Shown here piece by piece: positions 25,474-33,331 of a stretch of 64,000 bases of DNA. The notes under the pieces are model-generated. The model saw only the letters and a program-made list of their open reading frames with translations, made no database searches and was not told where the DNA came from. The DNA is from Flavobacteriaceae bacterium (GTDB taxonomy: Bacteria > Bacteroidota > Bacteroidia > Flavobacteriales > Flavobacteriaceae). The position numbers were made by a program, and so were the translations under genes. Each line of letters opens with the position of its first letter. The first letter of the stretch is position 1. Location: positions 7,283 through 71,282 of the forward strand of contig JAGKWW010000008.1 in NCBI GenBank assembly GCA_021151665.1. Reading direction: 5' to 3'.

Positions 25474-26196
25474 TTACAGTCGGTTTAGCATTTTTTTGAA
25501 CCGCAACGCAATCACCCCAAAAATAGCTTCTTTGATAATAGCGTTACTCATTTTCGACTGGCCTTTAGTCCTGTCGGTAAATATTATAGGCACCTCTACG
25601 ATATTGAAACCGTTAGAATAAGTGCGGTATTTCATTTCTATCTGGAAAGCATAGCCTACAAATTTTATATTGCCCAGATTGATGCTTTCAAGAACTTTTC
25701 GTTTGTAGCAGATAAACCCCGCCGTAGCATCATGTATCTGCATCCCGGTAATCATCCGTACATATACCGAAGCAAAATAAGAAAGAAGCACCCGGCTAAG
25801 CGGCCAGTTTACCACGTTAACGCCGGTACTGTAGCGTGAGCCGATAGACATATCTGCCCCTGCGTGGCACGCGTGGTATAGCTTTTCAAGATCGAGCGGA
25901 TTATGAGAAAAATCGGCATCCATCTCAAATATGTACTCATACTTTCGGGAAATGGCCCACTTAAAGCCGTGAACGTATGCAGTACCAAGCCCGTTCTTTC
26001 CGGCGCGTACTTCCAGATGGATCCTTTGCGGATATTCTTCCTGCAATTCGCGTACCCTCTGAGCGGTCCCGTCCGGCGAATTGTCATCTACCACCAGCAC
26101 CTCAAACCCCGACGGCAAAGCCATGGTAGCTTTTATAATGGCGTCAATATTCTCGATCTCGTTGTAGGTAGGTATTACTACAATGCCGTCGCTCAT
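25474..26196 (-). CDS. polyprenol-phosphate mannosyltransferase (DPM1-like GT2)
   Basis: The 240-residue GT2 glycosyltransferase starts GIVVIPTYNEIENI and carries the nucleotide-binding VVDDNSPDGT and the DXD-like EMDADFSHNP. The later RYSTG and QIEMKYR segments are typical of dolichyl/polyprenyl-phosphate mannose synthases. It would load mannose or a related sugar on an inner-membrane lipid carrier for envelope glycan assembly. The ATG at 26196 was chosen because family proteins begin there, and TATTTTTG lies about 23 bp upstream. The frame continues to 26250 without conserved residues. Confidence 0.88.
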   Translation of the reverse strand: MSDGIVVIPTYNEIENIDAIIKATMALPSGFEVLVVDDNSPDGTAQRVRELQEEYPQRIHLEVRAGKNGLGTAYVHGFKWAISRKYEYIFEMDADFSHNPLDLEKLYHACHAGADMSIGSRYSTGVNVVNWPLSRVLLSYFASVYVRMITGMQIHDATAGFICYKRKVLESINLGNIKFVGYAFQIEMKYRTYSNGFNIVEVPIIFTDRTKGQSKMSNAIIKEAIFGVIALRFKKMLNRL

Positions 26197-26218
26197 GTGC
26201 AGCTGTAAAATTTTGGTG

Positions 26219-26226
26219 CAAAAATA
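26219..26226 (-). promoter_or_regulatory. -7 element (TATTTTTG) of the mannosyltransferase-pyrC-DUF4296 operon
   Basis: The minus strand reads TATTTTTG, a full TAnnTTTG match, giving a leader of about 18 nt to the ATG at 26196. Confidence 0.5.
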
Positions 26227-26289
26227 ATGTAATTTAAACGAGCTATTCATAATTAAAGTATAATAAAAAGCTGCCTCCTCAAAATTTAC

Positions 26290-26297
26290 TAATTTTG
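26290..26297 (+). promoter_or_regulatory. -7 element (TAATTTTG) of the DUF4271-hemD operon
   Basis: TAATTTTG ends 4 bp before the ATG at 26302, so the predicted transcription start lies at the start codon. Confidence 0.45.
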
Positions 26298-26301
26298 CTC
26301 C

Positions 26302-26967
26302 ATGACAGAAATGGCACTACATCTGCGCACCATCGGGGCCAACGACTGGGCCACCATCATCTTTGTTGCCTGCTTTGCACTCATCGCCGTCAACCGGTCG
26401 GTATTCGAGGTGCGTTTCAACGAGTTCATCAAACTGATTTATTCCGATAAGTACATCAAGATATACAAAGACAGCGGCAATATGCTGAGCTGGTTTACCA
26501 TCTCCTTCTTTTTTATCCAGGTAATTTCGTTCACCTTCCTTCTCCAGTTCCTGCTTAGCTATTTCGGAATGGCAGAAAAAACCAACTGGATCACGTTTAT
26601 ACAGCTGCTCACGCTGTTGTCGGTGTTTATCCTTTCGAAATACCTGATAGAAAAAATCATTGCCACCACATTCAACATCGAGGAATTCAACGAGCAGTTC
26701 AACCTGCATAAGGTGAATTACCGCACCTACATCGGGCTGCTCCTGCTGCCGGTAAATGTAATTTTGTTTTATAACGCCGACCCTCATCCCGTCCTGTTGT
26801 ATATCATTTCGGGCGTTATAGTTGCTTCAGCCGTAGTTTCTTATATCGTTTCGCTCCGGCTCTACCAAAATTTGATCCTCGGCAAATTGTTTTATTTTAT
26901 TTTGTATCTTTGCGCACTCGAAATAGCACCCTATTATTTCATGTATTATTGGTTTACAAAACGTTAG
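26302..26967 (+). CDS. DUF4271 membrane protein
   Basis: The 221-residue protein has about six hydrophobic helices and belongs to the Bacteroidota family DUF4271. The ATG at 26302 lies almost on the predicted transcription start, so ATG at 26311 (residue 4) is an alternative start. The function is unknown. It is followed after 16 bp by hemD, and this DUF4271-hemD pairing is common in Flavobacteriaceae. The context hints at an envelope role near heme or lipid-carrier genes but does not prove one. Confidence 0.85.
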   Translation: MTEMALHLRTIGANDWATIIFVACFALIAVNRSVFEVRFNEFIKLIYSDKYIKIYKDSGNMLSWFTISFFFIQVISFTFLLQFLLSYFGMAEKTNWITFIQLLTLLSVFILSKYLIEKIIATTFNIEEFNEQFNLHKVNYRTYIGLLLLPVNVILFYNADPHPVLLYIISGVIVASAVVSYIVSLRLYQNLILGKLFYFILYLCALEIAPYYFMYYWFTKR

Positions 26968-26983
26968 TTAACAACATAACAAT

Positions 26984-27733
26984 ATGAAAGTGAAAACTAT
27001 TTTGGTTTCGCAGCCGGAACCTAAGGTTGAAAATTCACCGTACTTTGAAATTCAGCAAAAATTGAAAGTAAAGGTAGATTTCAGGCCGTTTATTCACGTA
27101 GAGGGTGTAAGTGCGAAAGACGTGAGGGCACAGAAAATAGACCTGAACAATTTCACTGCCATAATCCTGACAAGCAAGAACTCTATCGATCATTTTTTCC
27201 GCGTTGCCGAAGAGATGCGTTACAAAGTGCCCGAAACCATGAAATATTTCTGCCAGAGCGAAGCAATTGCTTTTTACCTGCAAAAATATGTAGTGTACCG
27301 CAAGCGTAAAATATATGTAGGCCAGAAGGATTTTGCAGACCTGTCGCCGCTCATTAAAAAATATAAGGATGAGAAGTTCCTTCTTCCCGCTTCAGACCAA
27401 CTGAATTTTGACATCCCGCAAACGCTCAATAACCTGAAGGTAGACTGGACTCCCGGTACATTTTATAAGACGGTAATGAGTGACCTTAGCGACCTTAAAG
27501 ATGTATACTATGATGTTCTGGCGTTCTTCAGCCCGACAGGAATTAAGTCCCTGTTTAAGAACTTCCCCGACTTTCAGCAGAATAATACGCGTATTGCTGT
27601 TTTTGGAAGCACTACGCAAAAGGAAGCGCTCGAGCATGGCCTTAGGGTAGACATTATGGCGCCAACGCCAGAAACCCCATCAATGACCATGGCGCTTGAA
27701 AAATATATTACCGAAGCGAATAAAGGTAAATAA
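26984..27733 (+). CDS. hemD: uroporphyrinogen-III synthase family protein
   Basis: The 249-residue two-domain protein fits HemD, which cyclises hydroxymethylbilane to uroporphyrinogen III in the heme pathway. HemD sequences diverge strongly, so support comes from the overall pattern: FTAIILTSKNSIDHFF in the first domain, then YDVLAFFSPTGIKSLF and RIAVFGSTTQKEALEHG in the second. No other heme gene is next to it. It ends at a strong terminator. Confidence 0.82.
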   Translation: MKVKTILVSQPEPKVENSPYFEIQQKLKVKVDFRPFIHVEGVSAKDVRAQKIDLNNFTAIILTSKNSIDHFFRVAEEMRYKVPETMKYFCQSEAIAFYLQKYVVYRKRKIYVGQKDFADLSPLIKKYKDEKFLLPASDQLNFDIPQTLNNLKVDWTPGTFYKTVMSDLSDLKDVYYDVLAFFSPTGIKSLFKNFPDFQQNNTRIAVFGSTTQKEALEHGLRVDIMAPTPETPSMTMALEKYITEANKGK

Positions 27734-27754
27734 TGAAATAAAGATACTATAGCG

Positions 27755-27781
27755 AAAAGGCAGCCAATGGCTGCCTTTTTT
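27755..27781 (+). terminator. Terminator of the DUF4271-hemD operon
   Basis: A perfect 10-bp stem AAAGGCAGCC/GGCTGCCTTT (27756-27765 with 27769-27778) with a 3-nt loop is followed by T-runs. Confidence 0.9.
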
Positions 27782-27812
27782 TATGCGTTGTTTTCACAGA
27801 TGCCATCAAACA

Positions 27813-27842
27813 GAAAAGCCGCCCTGGCGGGGGCAGCTTTTC
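27813..27842 (-). terminator. Terminator of pckA
   Basis: On the minus strand, AAAAGCTGCCC pairs with GGGCGGCTTTT through one G-T wobble, and a T-rich tail follows. It lies about 25 bp after the pckA stop. Confidence 0.65.
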
Positions 27843-27866
27843 CAACATCTATTCTAAAATTCACCA

Positions 27867-29468
27867 TTATGCCAGCGGGCCGCCTGCCATGATTTCATCA
27901 TTGGCAAACTCCTCAAACTTGGCAAAATTCTTTCTGAAAGCCGCAGCAAGCTCAAGTGCTTTGGCATCGTATGCATCTTTATCGGCCCATGTATTCCTTG
28001 GGTTTAGCACCTCTGCAGGAACGTTAGGGCAGCTTTGAGGCTTGGCAAGGCCAAACACTTTATGGTTTACAAATTCCACATTATCCAGCTCGCCGTTTAG
28101 CGCAGCCGTGATCATGGCGCGTGTGTATTTCAGCTTCATCCTTGAGCCAACACCGTATGGGCCGCCGGTCCAACCGGTATTGATAAGCCATACGTTTACC
28201 CCGGCCTCTTTCATCTTCTTGCTAAGCATCTCTGCATATTTTGTAGGGTGCAGCGGCATAAAAGGCGCGCCAAAGCAAGCAGAGAAGTTAGGTAGTGGCT
28301 CGTTTACACCCGCTTCGGTACCCGCAACTTTTGCCGTGTAGCCCGAAATGAAATGGTAAGCCGCCTGGCCCGGAGTAAGCTTAGAGATTGGGGGCAGGAT
28401 ACCGTAAGCATCTGCGGTAAGGAAGAAAATATTTTTTGGGTTATGCCCTATAGATCCGGGCTGAATATTATCGATATGGTAAATAGGATAGCTTACGCGT
28501 GTGTTTTGTGTGATAGAAACATTCTCGTAATCTACCTCATCAGTTCCCGGTTTGAAAACTACATTCTCAAGTATTGCACCACGCTTGATAGCCCTCCAGA
28601 TATCCGGCTCGTTTTCTTCGGTAAGGTTGATCACTTTGGCGTAGCATCCACCCTCAAAGTTGAACACAGTATTCTCATTCGTCCAGCCGTGCTCATCGTC
28701 GCCAATAAGCCTGCGGTCCGGATCGGCAGAAAGGGTCGTTTTACCAGTGCCCGAAAGGCCGAAGAAAATTGCAGTATCACCTTTTTCACCAACATTGGCG
28801 CTACAGTGCATTGGCAGCGTATCTTTGAATACCGGGAGTATAAAGTTTAGTGCAGAGAAGATACCTTTCTTCATCTCGCCGGTATACCCGGTTCCGCCTA
28901 TAAGGGCTATTTTACGGGTAAAGTCAAGAATTGCAAAGTTATGCTGGCGTGTACCGTCTACTGCAGGGTCGGCCATAAAGCCCGGAGCGCATACTACATG
29001 CCACTCGGCTGTAAAGTTTTCCAGTTCCGACTCCTCAGGGCGAAGGAACATGTTATAGCAAAACAGGTTAGACCAAGGATACTCGGTCACCACGCGCACA
29101 TTCATCCTATAATTAGGGTCGGCACATACGTAGCTGTCGCGCACGTAGAGTTCTTTACCGCTCAGGTACTGTGTAACCTTATTATATAATGCCTGGAATT
29201 TATCGCTGTCAAACGGGATATTTATGTTACCCCACCAAACTTTATCTTCTGTTATGCTGTCGCGAACAATGAAACGGTCTTGTGGCGAACGGCCCGTAAA
29301 CTCGCCTGTGTTAACCGCAAGTGCCCCTGTTGAGCTTTCCACACCCTGTCCTTTTTCAAGTGTAATATCATGAAGCTCATCGGGAGTCAGTTGATATTTT
29401 ATGTTAGCATCTTTGATTCCGAGGTTTTCAAGCGAAATCGTTTTCGTAAAAAGACCGTAATTGTCCAT
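27867..29468 (-). CDS. pckA: phosphoenolpyruvate carboxykinase (ATP)
   Basis: The 533-residue enzyme decarboxylates oxaloacetate to phosphoenolpyruvate using ATP, the entry step of gluconeogenesis. The kinase-1a P-loop GLSGTGKT is at 237-244, and GEFTGRSPQDRF is the substrate-binding segment. GTGYTGEMKKG, IGDDEHGW and TAKVAGTE give metal- and PEP-binding residues. Length matches the ATP-type enzymes (about 530-540). A TACATTTG element precedes the ATG by about 32 bp. Confidence 0.97.
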   Translation of the reverse strand: MDNYGLFTKTISLENLGIKDANIKYQLTPDELHDITLEKGQGVESSTGALAVNTGEFTGRSPQDRFIVRDSITEDKVWWGNINIPFDSDKFQALYNKVTQYLSGKELYVRDSYVCADPNYRMNVRVVTEYPWSNLFCYNMFLRPEESELENFTAEWHVVCAPGFMADPAVDGTRQHNFAILDFTRKIALIGGTGYTGEMKKGIFSALNFILPVFKDTLPMHCSANVGEKGDTAIFFGLSGTGKTTLSADPDRRLIGDDEHGWTNENTVFNFEGGCYAKVINLTEENEPDIWRAIKRGAILENVVFKPGTDEVDYENVSITQNTRVSYPIYHIDNIQPGSIGHNPKNIFFLTADAYGILPPISKLTPGQAAYHFISGYTAKVAGTEAGVNEPLPNFSACFGAPFMPLHPTKYAEMLSKKMKEAGVNVWLINTGWTGGPYGVGSRMKLKYTRAMITAALNGELDNVEFVNHKVFGLAKPQSCPNVPAEVLNPRNTWADKDAYDAKALELAAAFRKNFAKFEEFANDEIMAGGPLA

Positions 29469-29500
29469 AAGATCAAGGATTAAGTTGTATGTTCTTGGGA

Positions 29501-29508
29501 CAAATGTA
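29501..29508 (-). promoter_or_regulatory. -7 element (TACATTTG) of pckA
   Basis: The minus strand reads TACATTTG, a full TAnnTTTG match, giving a leader of about 28 nt to the ATG at 29468. Confidence 0.5.
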
Positions 29509-29546
29509 AAAAATAAAATGTTACACTATAACGATTTCATACGAAT

Positions 29547-29933
29547 TTATTGCTTTCGCCTAATTATCTGTAAAAACAACACTATCCATGCCGATATTAG
29601 TAATAATCCTCCAATGGGAGTAATAAATCCGATTTTCTTAAAATCAAAAGAAAACAGCTCGTTACATGCTAAAAAATAGATAGAAAATGAAAAAAGCGCA
29701 ACACCTGTAACCGTGAGCCACAGGATGGTATTTTTTGCCTTATCGCTGATCAGGTTCAAAGAGCCAACCAATAATAAAAACAAGGCATGGTAAATCTGGT
29801 AGCGTACCCCAGTTTCAAAAGTGAGTACCGCTTCGGGCGAAACGATCTTTTTAAGCCCATGTGCGCCAAATGCACCTAGCATGATACCTGTTGCACCCAA
29901 TACCGCGGCTACTGCAATAACCTTTTTGCTCAT
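29547..29933 (-). CDS. DUF423 membrane protein
   Basis: The 128-residue membrane protein has four hydrophobic helices. Its first helix contains the conserved GAFGAHGL motif of the DUF423 family, which is widespread and of unknown function. The ATG at 29933 begins MSKKVIAVAAVLGA. The upstream frame (to 30059) has no conserved residues and overlaps the next divergent gene. Confidence 0.88.
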   Translation of the reverse strand: MSKKVIAVAAVLGATGIMLGAFGAHGLKKIVSPEAVLTFETGVRYQIYHALFLLLVGSLNLISDKAKNTILWLTVTGVALFSFSIYFLACNELFSFDFKKIGFITPIGGLLLISAWIVLFLQIIRRKQ

Positions 29934-30050
29934 TGTAAATTTGTGTTGTAAAAATGTAAAGTTAGCAACTTCTAATAATTTATCAGCGAAATATTTTCCA
30001 TAAAAATAACAAATGACTACTTTCGTGTTACAATTATTAAATTTCCCGTC

Positions 30051-31421
30051 ATGAGGCATATTTTAATTATTGGCGCGGGCCGCTCGGCTTCGTCACTAAT
30101 AGAATATTTACTAAACAAAGCAGAACAGGAAAATCTGCACATTACAATAGGAGACCTTTCTGAAGAGCTTGCTGCCCGAAAAACGAAAGGGCATCCCCGC
30201 GCAAGGGCTATCGCTTTCGATATTTTCCAGGAAGCGCAGCGCCATGAAGAAATCGCAAAGGCTGACATTGTAATATCGATGCTGCCCGCCAACCTTCACT
30301 ACGAAGTAGCGAAAGACTGCATCAGGTATAAAAAGCACATGGTTACCGCTTCCTATATCAGCCCGGCCATGGAGAGCCTCGACGAAGAAGTGAAGAAAAA
30401 TAACCTGGTTTTCATGAACGAGATTGGGCTCGACCCGGGGATAGACCACATGAGCGCCATGAAAATCATTGACGAAATACGGGCGCAGGGCGGAAAGATG
30501 ATACTATTCGAATCGTTTTGCGGCGGCCTTGTAGCCCCCGAATGCGACAACAACCTGTGGAACTACAAGTTTACATGGAACCCACGCAATGTGGTACTAG
30601 CAGGCCAGGGCGGCGCTGCAAAATTCATACAGGAGGGCACCTATAAGTATATCCCGTATAACAAGCTTTTCCGTCGCACCGAATTTATGGAAGTTGAGGG
30701 ATATGGCAGGTTTGAGGGATATGCCAACCGCGACTCCCTGAAATACCGCAGCGTATACGGGCTCGACGATGTACTTACGCTATACAGGGGAACACTAAGA
30801 AGAGTGGGCTTCTCGAAAGCATGGAACATGTTTATCCAGTTAGGGATGACAGATGACACTTATATCATGGAAGGATCTGAAACAATGAGCTACCGGGACT
30901 TTACCAACTCCTTCCTGCCCTACCACCCTACTGATTCGGTAGAGCTGAAACTGCGCCATATATTAAAGATAGACCAGGATGACATCAAGTGGGATAAGCT
31001 GCTGGAACTGGACCTCTTTAACCCAAATAAAATAGTCGGGCTTAAAGATGCGACCCCTGCGCAGATATTGGAGAAGATTCTATCCGACGCCTGGAGCCTG
31101 TCTGCAGAAGATAAAGATATGATCGTGATGTACCACAAATTCGGCTACGAGCTGAATGGGCAAAAAAAGCAGATAGATGCCACGATGGTTTGCATTGGCG
31201 ACGACCAGGTGTATACCGCTATGGCTAAAACGGTTGGCCTGCCTGTAGCTATTGCTGCCCTGCAGATACTCAACGGCAACATAACGACACCCGGCGTTCA
31301 AATGCCGATAAATAAAGAAGTTTATCTGCCGATATTAAAAGAACTCGAAGAATTTGGCGTTATATTCAACGAGAAGCATTTGCCGTATATGGGCTATAAC
31401 CCCAACAATGTGGCAAGCTGA
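30051..31421 (+). CDS. saccharopine dehydrogenase-like (Lys9-type) oxidoreductase
   Basis: The 456-residue protein begins HILIIGAGRSASSLIEYL, the NAD(P)-binding motif of the saccharopine reductase family. It contains MVTASYISPAM and EIGLDPGIDHM, the family's active-site region. The reaction class is reversible saccharopine or related imine chemistry. In Bacteroidota, where lysine is normally made through diaminopimelate, it more likely serves lysine breakdown. A terminator follows the gene. Confidence 0.85.
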   Translation: MRHILIIGAGRSASSLIEYLLNKAEQENLHITIGDLSEELAARKTKGHPRARAIAFDIFQEAQRHEEIAKADIVISMLPANLHYEVAKDCIRYKKHMVTASYISPAMESLDEEVKKNNLVFMNEIGLDPGIDHMSAMKIIDEIRAQGGKMILFESFCGGLVAPECDNNLWNYKFTWNPRNVVLAGQGGAAKFIQEGTYKYIPYNKLFRRTEFMEVEGYGRFEGYANRDSLKYRSVYGLDDVLTLYRGTLRRVGFSKAWNMFIQLGMTDDTYIMEGSETMSYRDFTNSFLPYHPTDSVELKLRHILKIDQDDIKWDKLLELDLFNPNKIVGLKDATPAQILEKILSDAWSLSAEDKDMIVMYHKFGYELNGQKKQIDATMVCIGDDQVYTAMAKTVGLPVAIAALQILNGNITTPGVQMPINKEVYLPILKELEEFGVIFNEKHLPYMGYNPNNVAS

Positions 31422-31440
31422 CTTAACTAACTCAAACCTG

Positions 31441-31467
31441 AGCCTCCCATTACGGGGGGCTTTTTTA
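31441..31467 (+). terminator. Terminator after the saccharopine dehydrogenase-like gene
   Basis: AGCCTCCC pairs with GGGGGGCT through one T-G wobble and is followed by six T (31461-31466). The KdpE-box-like repeat starts a few bases after. Confidence 0.75.
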
Positions 31468-31473
31468 TTAATC

Positions 31474-31490
31474 TTTATAATATATTTATA
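31474..31490 (+). promoter_or_regulatory. KdpE-box-like site upstream of the kdpD-like/kdpE genes
   Basis: TTTATA-ATATA-TTTATA gives direct hexamers with an 11-bp repeat. The E. coli KdpE operator has TTTATA and TTTACA separated by 5 bp, so this matches its layout. It ends 10 bp before the TAACTTTG element (31501-31508), close enough for contact with RNA polymerase. Binding by the encoded KdpE is inferred. Both half-sites are AT-rich. Confidence 0.6.
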
Positions 31491-31500
31491 TCATGTATCG

Positions 31501-31508
31501 TAACTTTG
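31501..31508 (+). promoter_or_regulatory. -7 element (TAACTTTG) of the kdpD-like/kdpE/kup/porin locus
   Basis: TAACTTTG is a full TAnnTTTG match. It ends 1 bp before the ATG at 31510, so either translation begins at 31513 or the transcript is leaderless. Confidence 0.5.
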
Positions 31509-31509
31509 G

Positions 31510-32571
31510 ATGATGGAGAAGCTGAAATCCCCGAAAAGCAGTACCCGACAATTTATATACGCTTCTGCGCTTATCCTGATTATTTCGGCAGCCTGTTTTA
31601 CTGCCGGCCCTTGGCTGAGCTATCATGCCACTGCTATGTTGCTTTTGCTTTGCGTTTCGGTATTGGCAGTAAAATATGATATTTATCCTGTTCTGAGCTC
31701 GGCGGTACTTAGCGCCCTTTTACTCAACTTCTTCTTCATCCCCCCGCTGTATACTTTTCACATTGCCACCGGCGAAGACTTATTAATGTTGCTCATTTAT
31801 ATAATAATTGCTGTGATCAATGGAATATTTACGTTCCGGCTTAAGCTGGAGGAGCGAAAAAGCCGCGAACGGAGCGAACGCCGAAACGCGTTGCGTCTAT
31901 ATAACACTATTTTCAATTCGCTTTCGCACGAGCTTAAAACGCCCATCACCGCGGTAATTGCCGCTGCCGATATTCTTGAAGACACTGCTCAGTCTGCAAC
32001 TGCCAAAATCCTTGTGAACGAAATACAGGTTGCAGCACAGCGGCTGGATAGTCAATTGGAAAATCTGCTCGCCATGAGCCGTCTGGAAAGCGGGATGCTG
32101 AGTCTGCAGAAAGACTGGACGGATATCACAGATCTGTTATACAGGATTGGGGAACTCTACCAGACACCGACTCATGAAATAATTATACAGGCCGACCCAA
32201 ACCTTCCGTTGGTAAAACTTGATCACGGCCTGGTTAGCAAGGCAATAGAGAATATTATACGAAATGCTGTCGCCCATACGCCGGCAGGAACATCCGTTAC
32301 CGTTGCTGCCGATTATAATGATGGCGCGTGCACTATCACGGTTGCAGATAACGGCCAGGGCCTTCCGCCCGGTTCCCTTTGGCAGGTATTCGATAAGTTT
32401 TACCGGGCAGAAGGCGCCGCAGCCGGTGGAACAGGCCTAGGGCTTTCTATTGCAAAGGGGTTTACAGAAGCGCATGGTGGAGAGATAAGGGCTTGCAATG
32501 ATAACGGTGCGGTTTTTACGATTACACTGCCTGCGGAAAGTACTTACATCAATAAACTGAAAAATGAATGA
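31510..32571 (+). CDS. short KdpD-like sensor histidine kinase
   Basis: The 353-residue kinase has the four-helix DUF4118 membrane domain of KdpD (about 18-110, with FFFIPPLYTFHIAT). HisKA follows with SLSHELKTPITAVIAA (His140), and the HATPase carries NIIRNAVAHTP, VADNGQGLP and GTGLGLSIAKG. The long cytosolic N-terminal KdpD and universal-stress-protein domains of the E. coli protein are absent, so sensing must rely on the membrane part. It overlaps the kdpE-like gene by 8 bp. Kup and a porin follow, so potassium is the probable signal. Residue 2 (ATG at 31513) may be the real start. Confidence 0.88.
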   Translation: MMEKLKSPKSSTRQFIYASALILIISAACFTAGPWLSYHATAMLLLLCVSVLAVKYDIYPVLSSAVLSALLLNFFFIPPLYTFHIATGEDLLMLLIYIIIAVINGIFTFRLKLEERKSRERSERRNALRLYNTIFNSLSHELKTPITAVIAAADILEDTAQSATAKILVNEIQVAAQRLDSQLENLLAMSRLESGMLSLQKDWTDITDLLYRIGELYQTPTHEIIIQADPNLPLVKLDHGLVSKAIENIIRNAVAHTPAGTSVTVAADYNDGACTITVADNGQGLPPGSLWQVFDKFYRAEGAAAGGTGLGLSIAKGFTEAHGGEIRACNDNGAVFTITLPAESTYINKLKNE

Positions 32572-33241
32572 TATAAAGGCCCTTATTATAGACGATGAAC
32601 CGCAACTTCGCAAACTCATAGCGATTAACCTTGAGCAGCAGGGTATAGCTGTGGTGAGTGCTGCTACGGGGCGGGAGGGCATAGTTATGGCTGCAAGCCA
32701 TCAGCCTGATATCATTCTGCTGGACCTGGGGCTGCCCGACCGGAACGGGCATCAAATCCTGACCGAATTACGCCAGTGGTTTGTTAATCCTGTGCTTATA
32801 CTTTCTGCCAGGAATACAGAAGAGGATATCGTAAAAGCACTGGATAATGGCGCCGTAGATTACATTGTAAAACCTTTTCGCACAGGGGAGCTCATGGCCA
32901 GGTTGCGTACTGCCCTGCGTCAAAACCACAAGGCTGAAAGCGAACCGCTGATCGTTCTAGGTGAACTTGCTATAGACTTTGCATCAAGGCGGGTTACACG
33001 GGGCGGAAACGAGGTCCATCTTACAGTTACCGAATTTAAGCTTCTGGCAATCATGGCTTCAAATGAAGGCCGCGTAGTCACTCACCGTTTCCTGCTTAAG
33101 GAAGTATGGGGCATAGCTTACCAAACAGAAACGCAATACCTGCGGGTATTCGTTGCTCAGCTTCGCAAAAAGCTCGAACAGGATCCCAACCGTCCCGCGC
33201 ACCTGCTCACCGAAAATGGAATTGGTTACCGGCTTATCTGA
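32564..33241 (+). CDS. kdpE: KdpE-like response regulator
   Basis: The 225-residue OmpR-family regulator has a receiver domain (DDE at 10-12, Asp54 in LLDLGLPDRNG, Lys in VKPF). Its winged-helix domain includes EFKLLAIMASNEGRVVTHRFLLKEVWG and ends ENGIGYRL, both close to KdpE. It starts inside the kinase gene, so the two are translationally coupled. Repeated TTTATA-N5-TTTATA sites before the operon and before kup fit the known KdpE operator. No kdpFABC genes occur in this window, which is unusual for a kdpDE pair. Confidence 0.92.
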   Translation: MNDIKALIIDDEPQLRKLIAINLEQQGIAVVSAATGREGIVMAASHQPDIILLDLGLPDRNGHQILTELRQWFVNPVLILSARNTEEDIVKALDNGAVDYIVKPFRTGELMARLRTALRQNHKAESEPLIVLGELAIDFASRRVTRGGNEVHLTVTEFKLLAIMASNEGRVVTHRFLLKEVWGIAYQTETQYLRVFVAQLRKKLEQDPNRPAHLLTENGIGYRLI

Positions 33242-33244
33242 ATC

Positions 33245-33261
33245 TTTATATAATCTTTATA
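33245..33261 (+). promoter_or_regulatory. KdpE-box-like site upstream of kup
   Basis: TTTATA-TAATC-TTTATA sits inside a perfect 11-bp direct repeat AATCTTTATAT (33241-33251 and 33252-33262). It has the same layout as the site at 31474 and as the E. coli KdpE operator. It starts 3 bp after the kdpE stop codon and lies 70 bp before the kup start. Confidence 0.65.
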
Positions 33262-33331
33262 TTCGAAGGTAATATCCTTATCCCGCCCTTATAGCGTAAG
33301 CCTGAAATTTGCATCATCAAATTACAGAGAT

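Noticed and set aside
26317..26787. 156-residue minus-strand frame opposite DUF4271
   Set aside because: It is antisense to a polytopic membrane protein and has an odd charged composition with no signal or domain.
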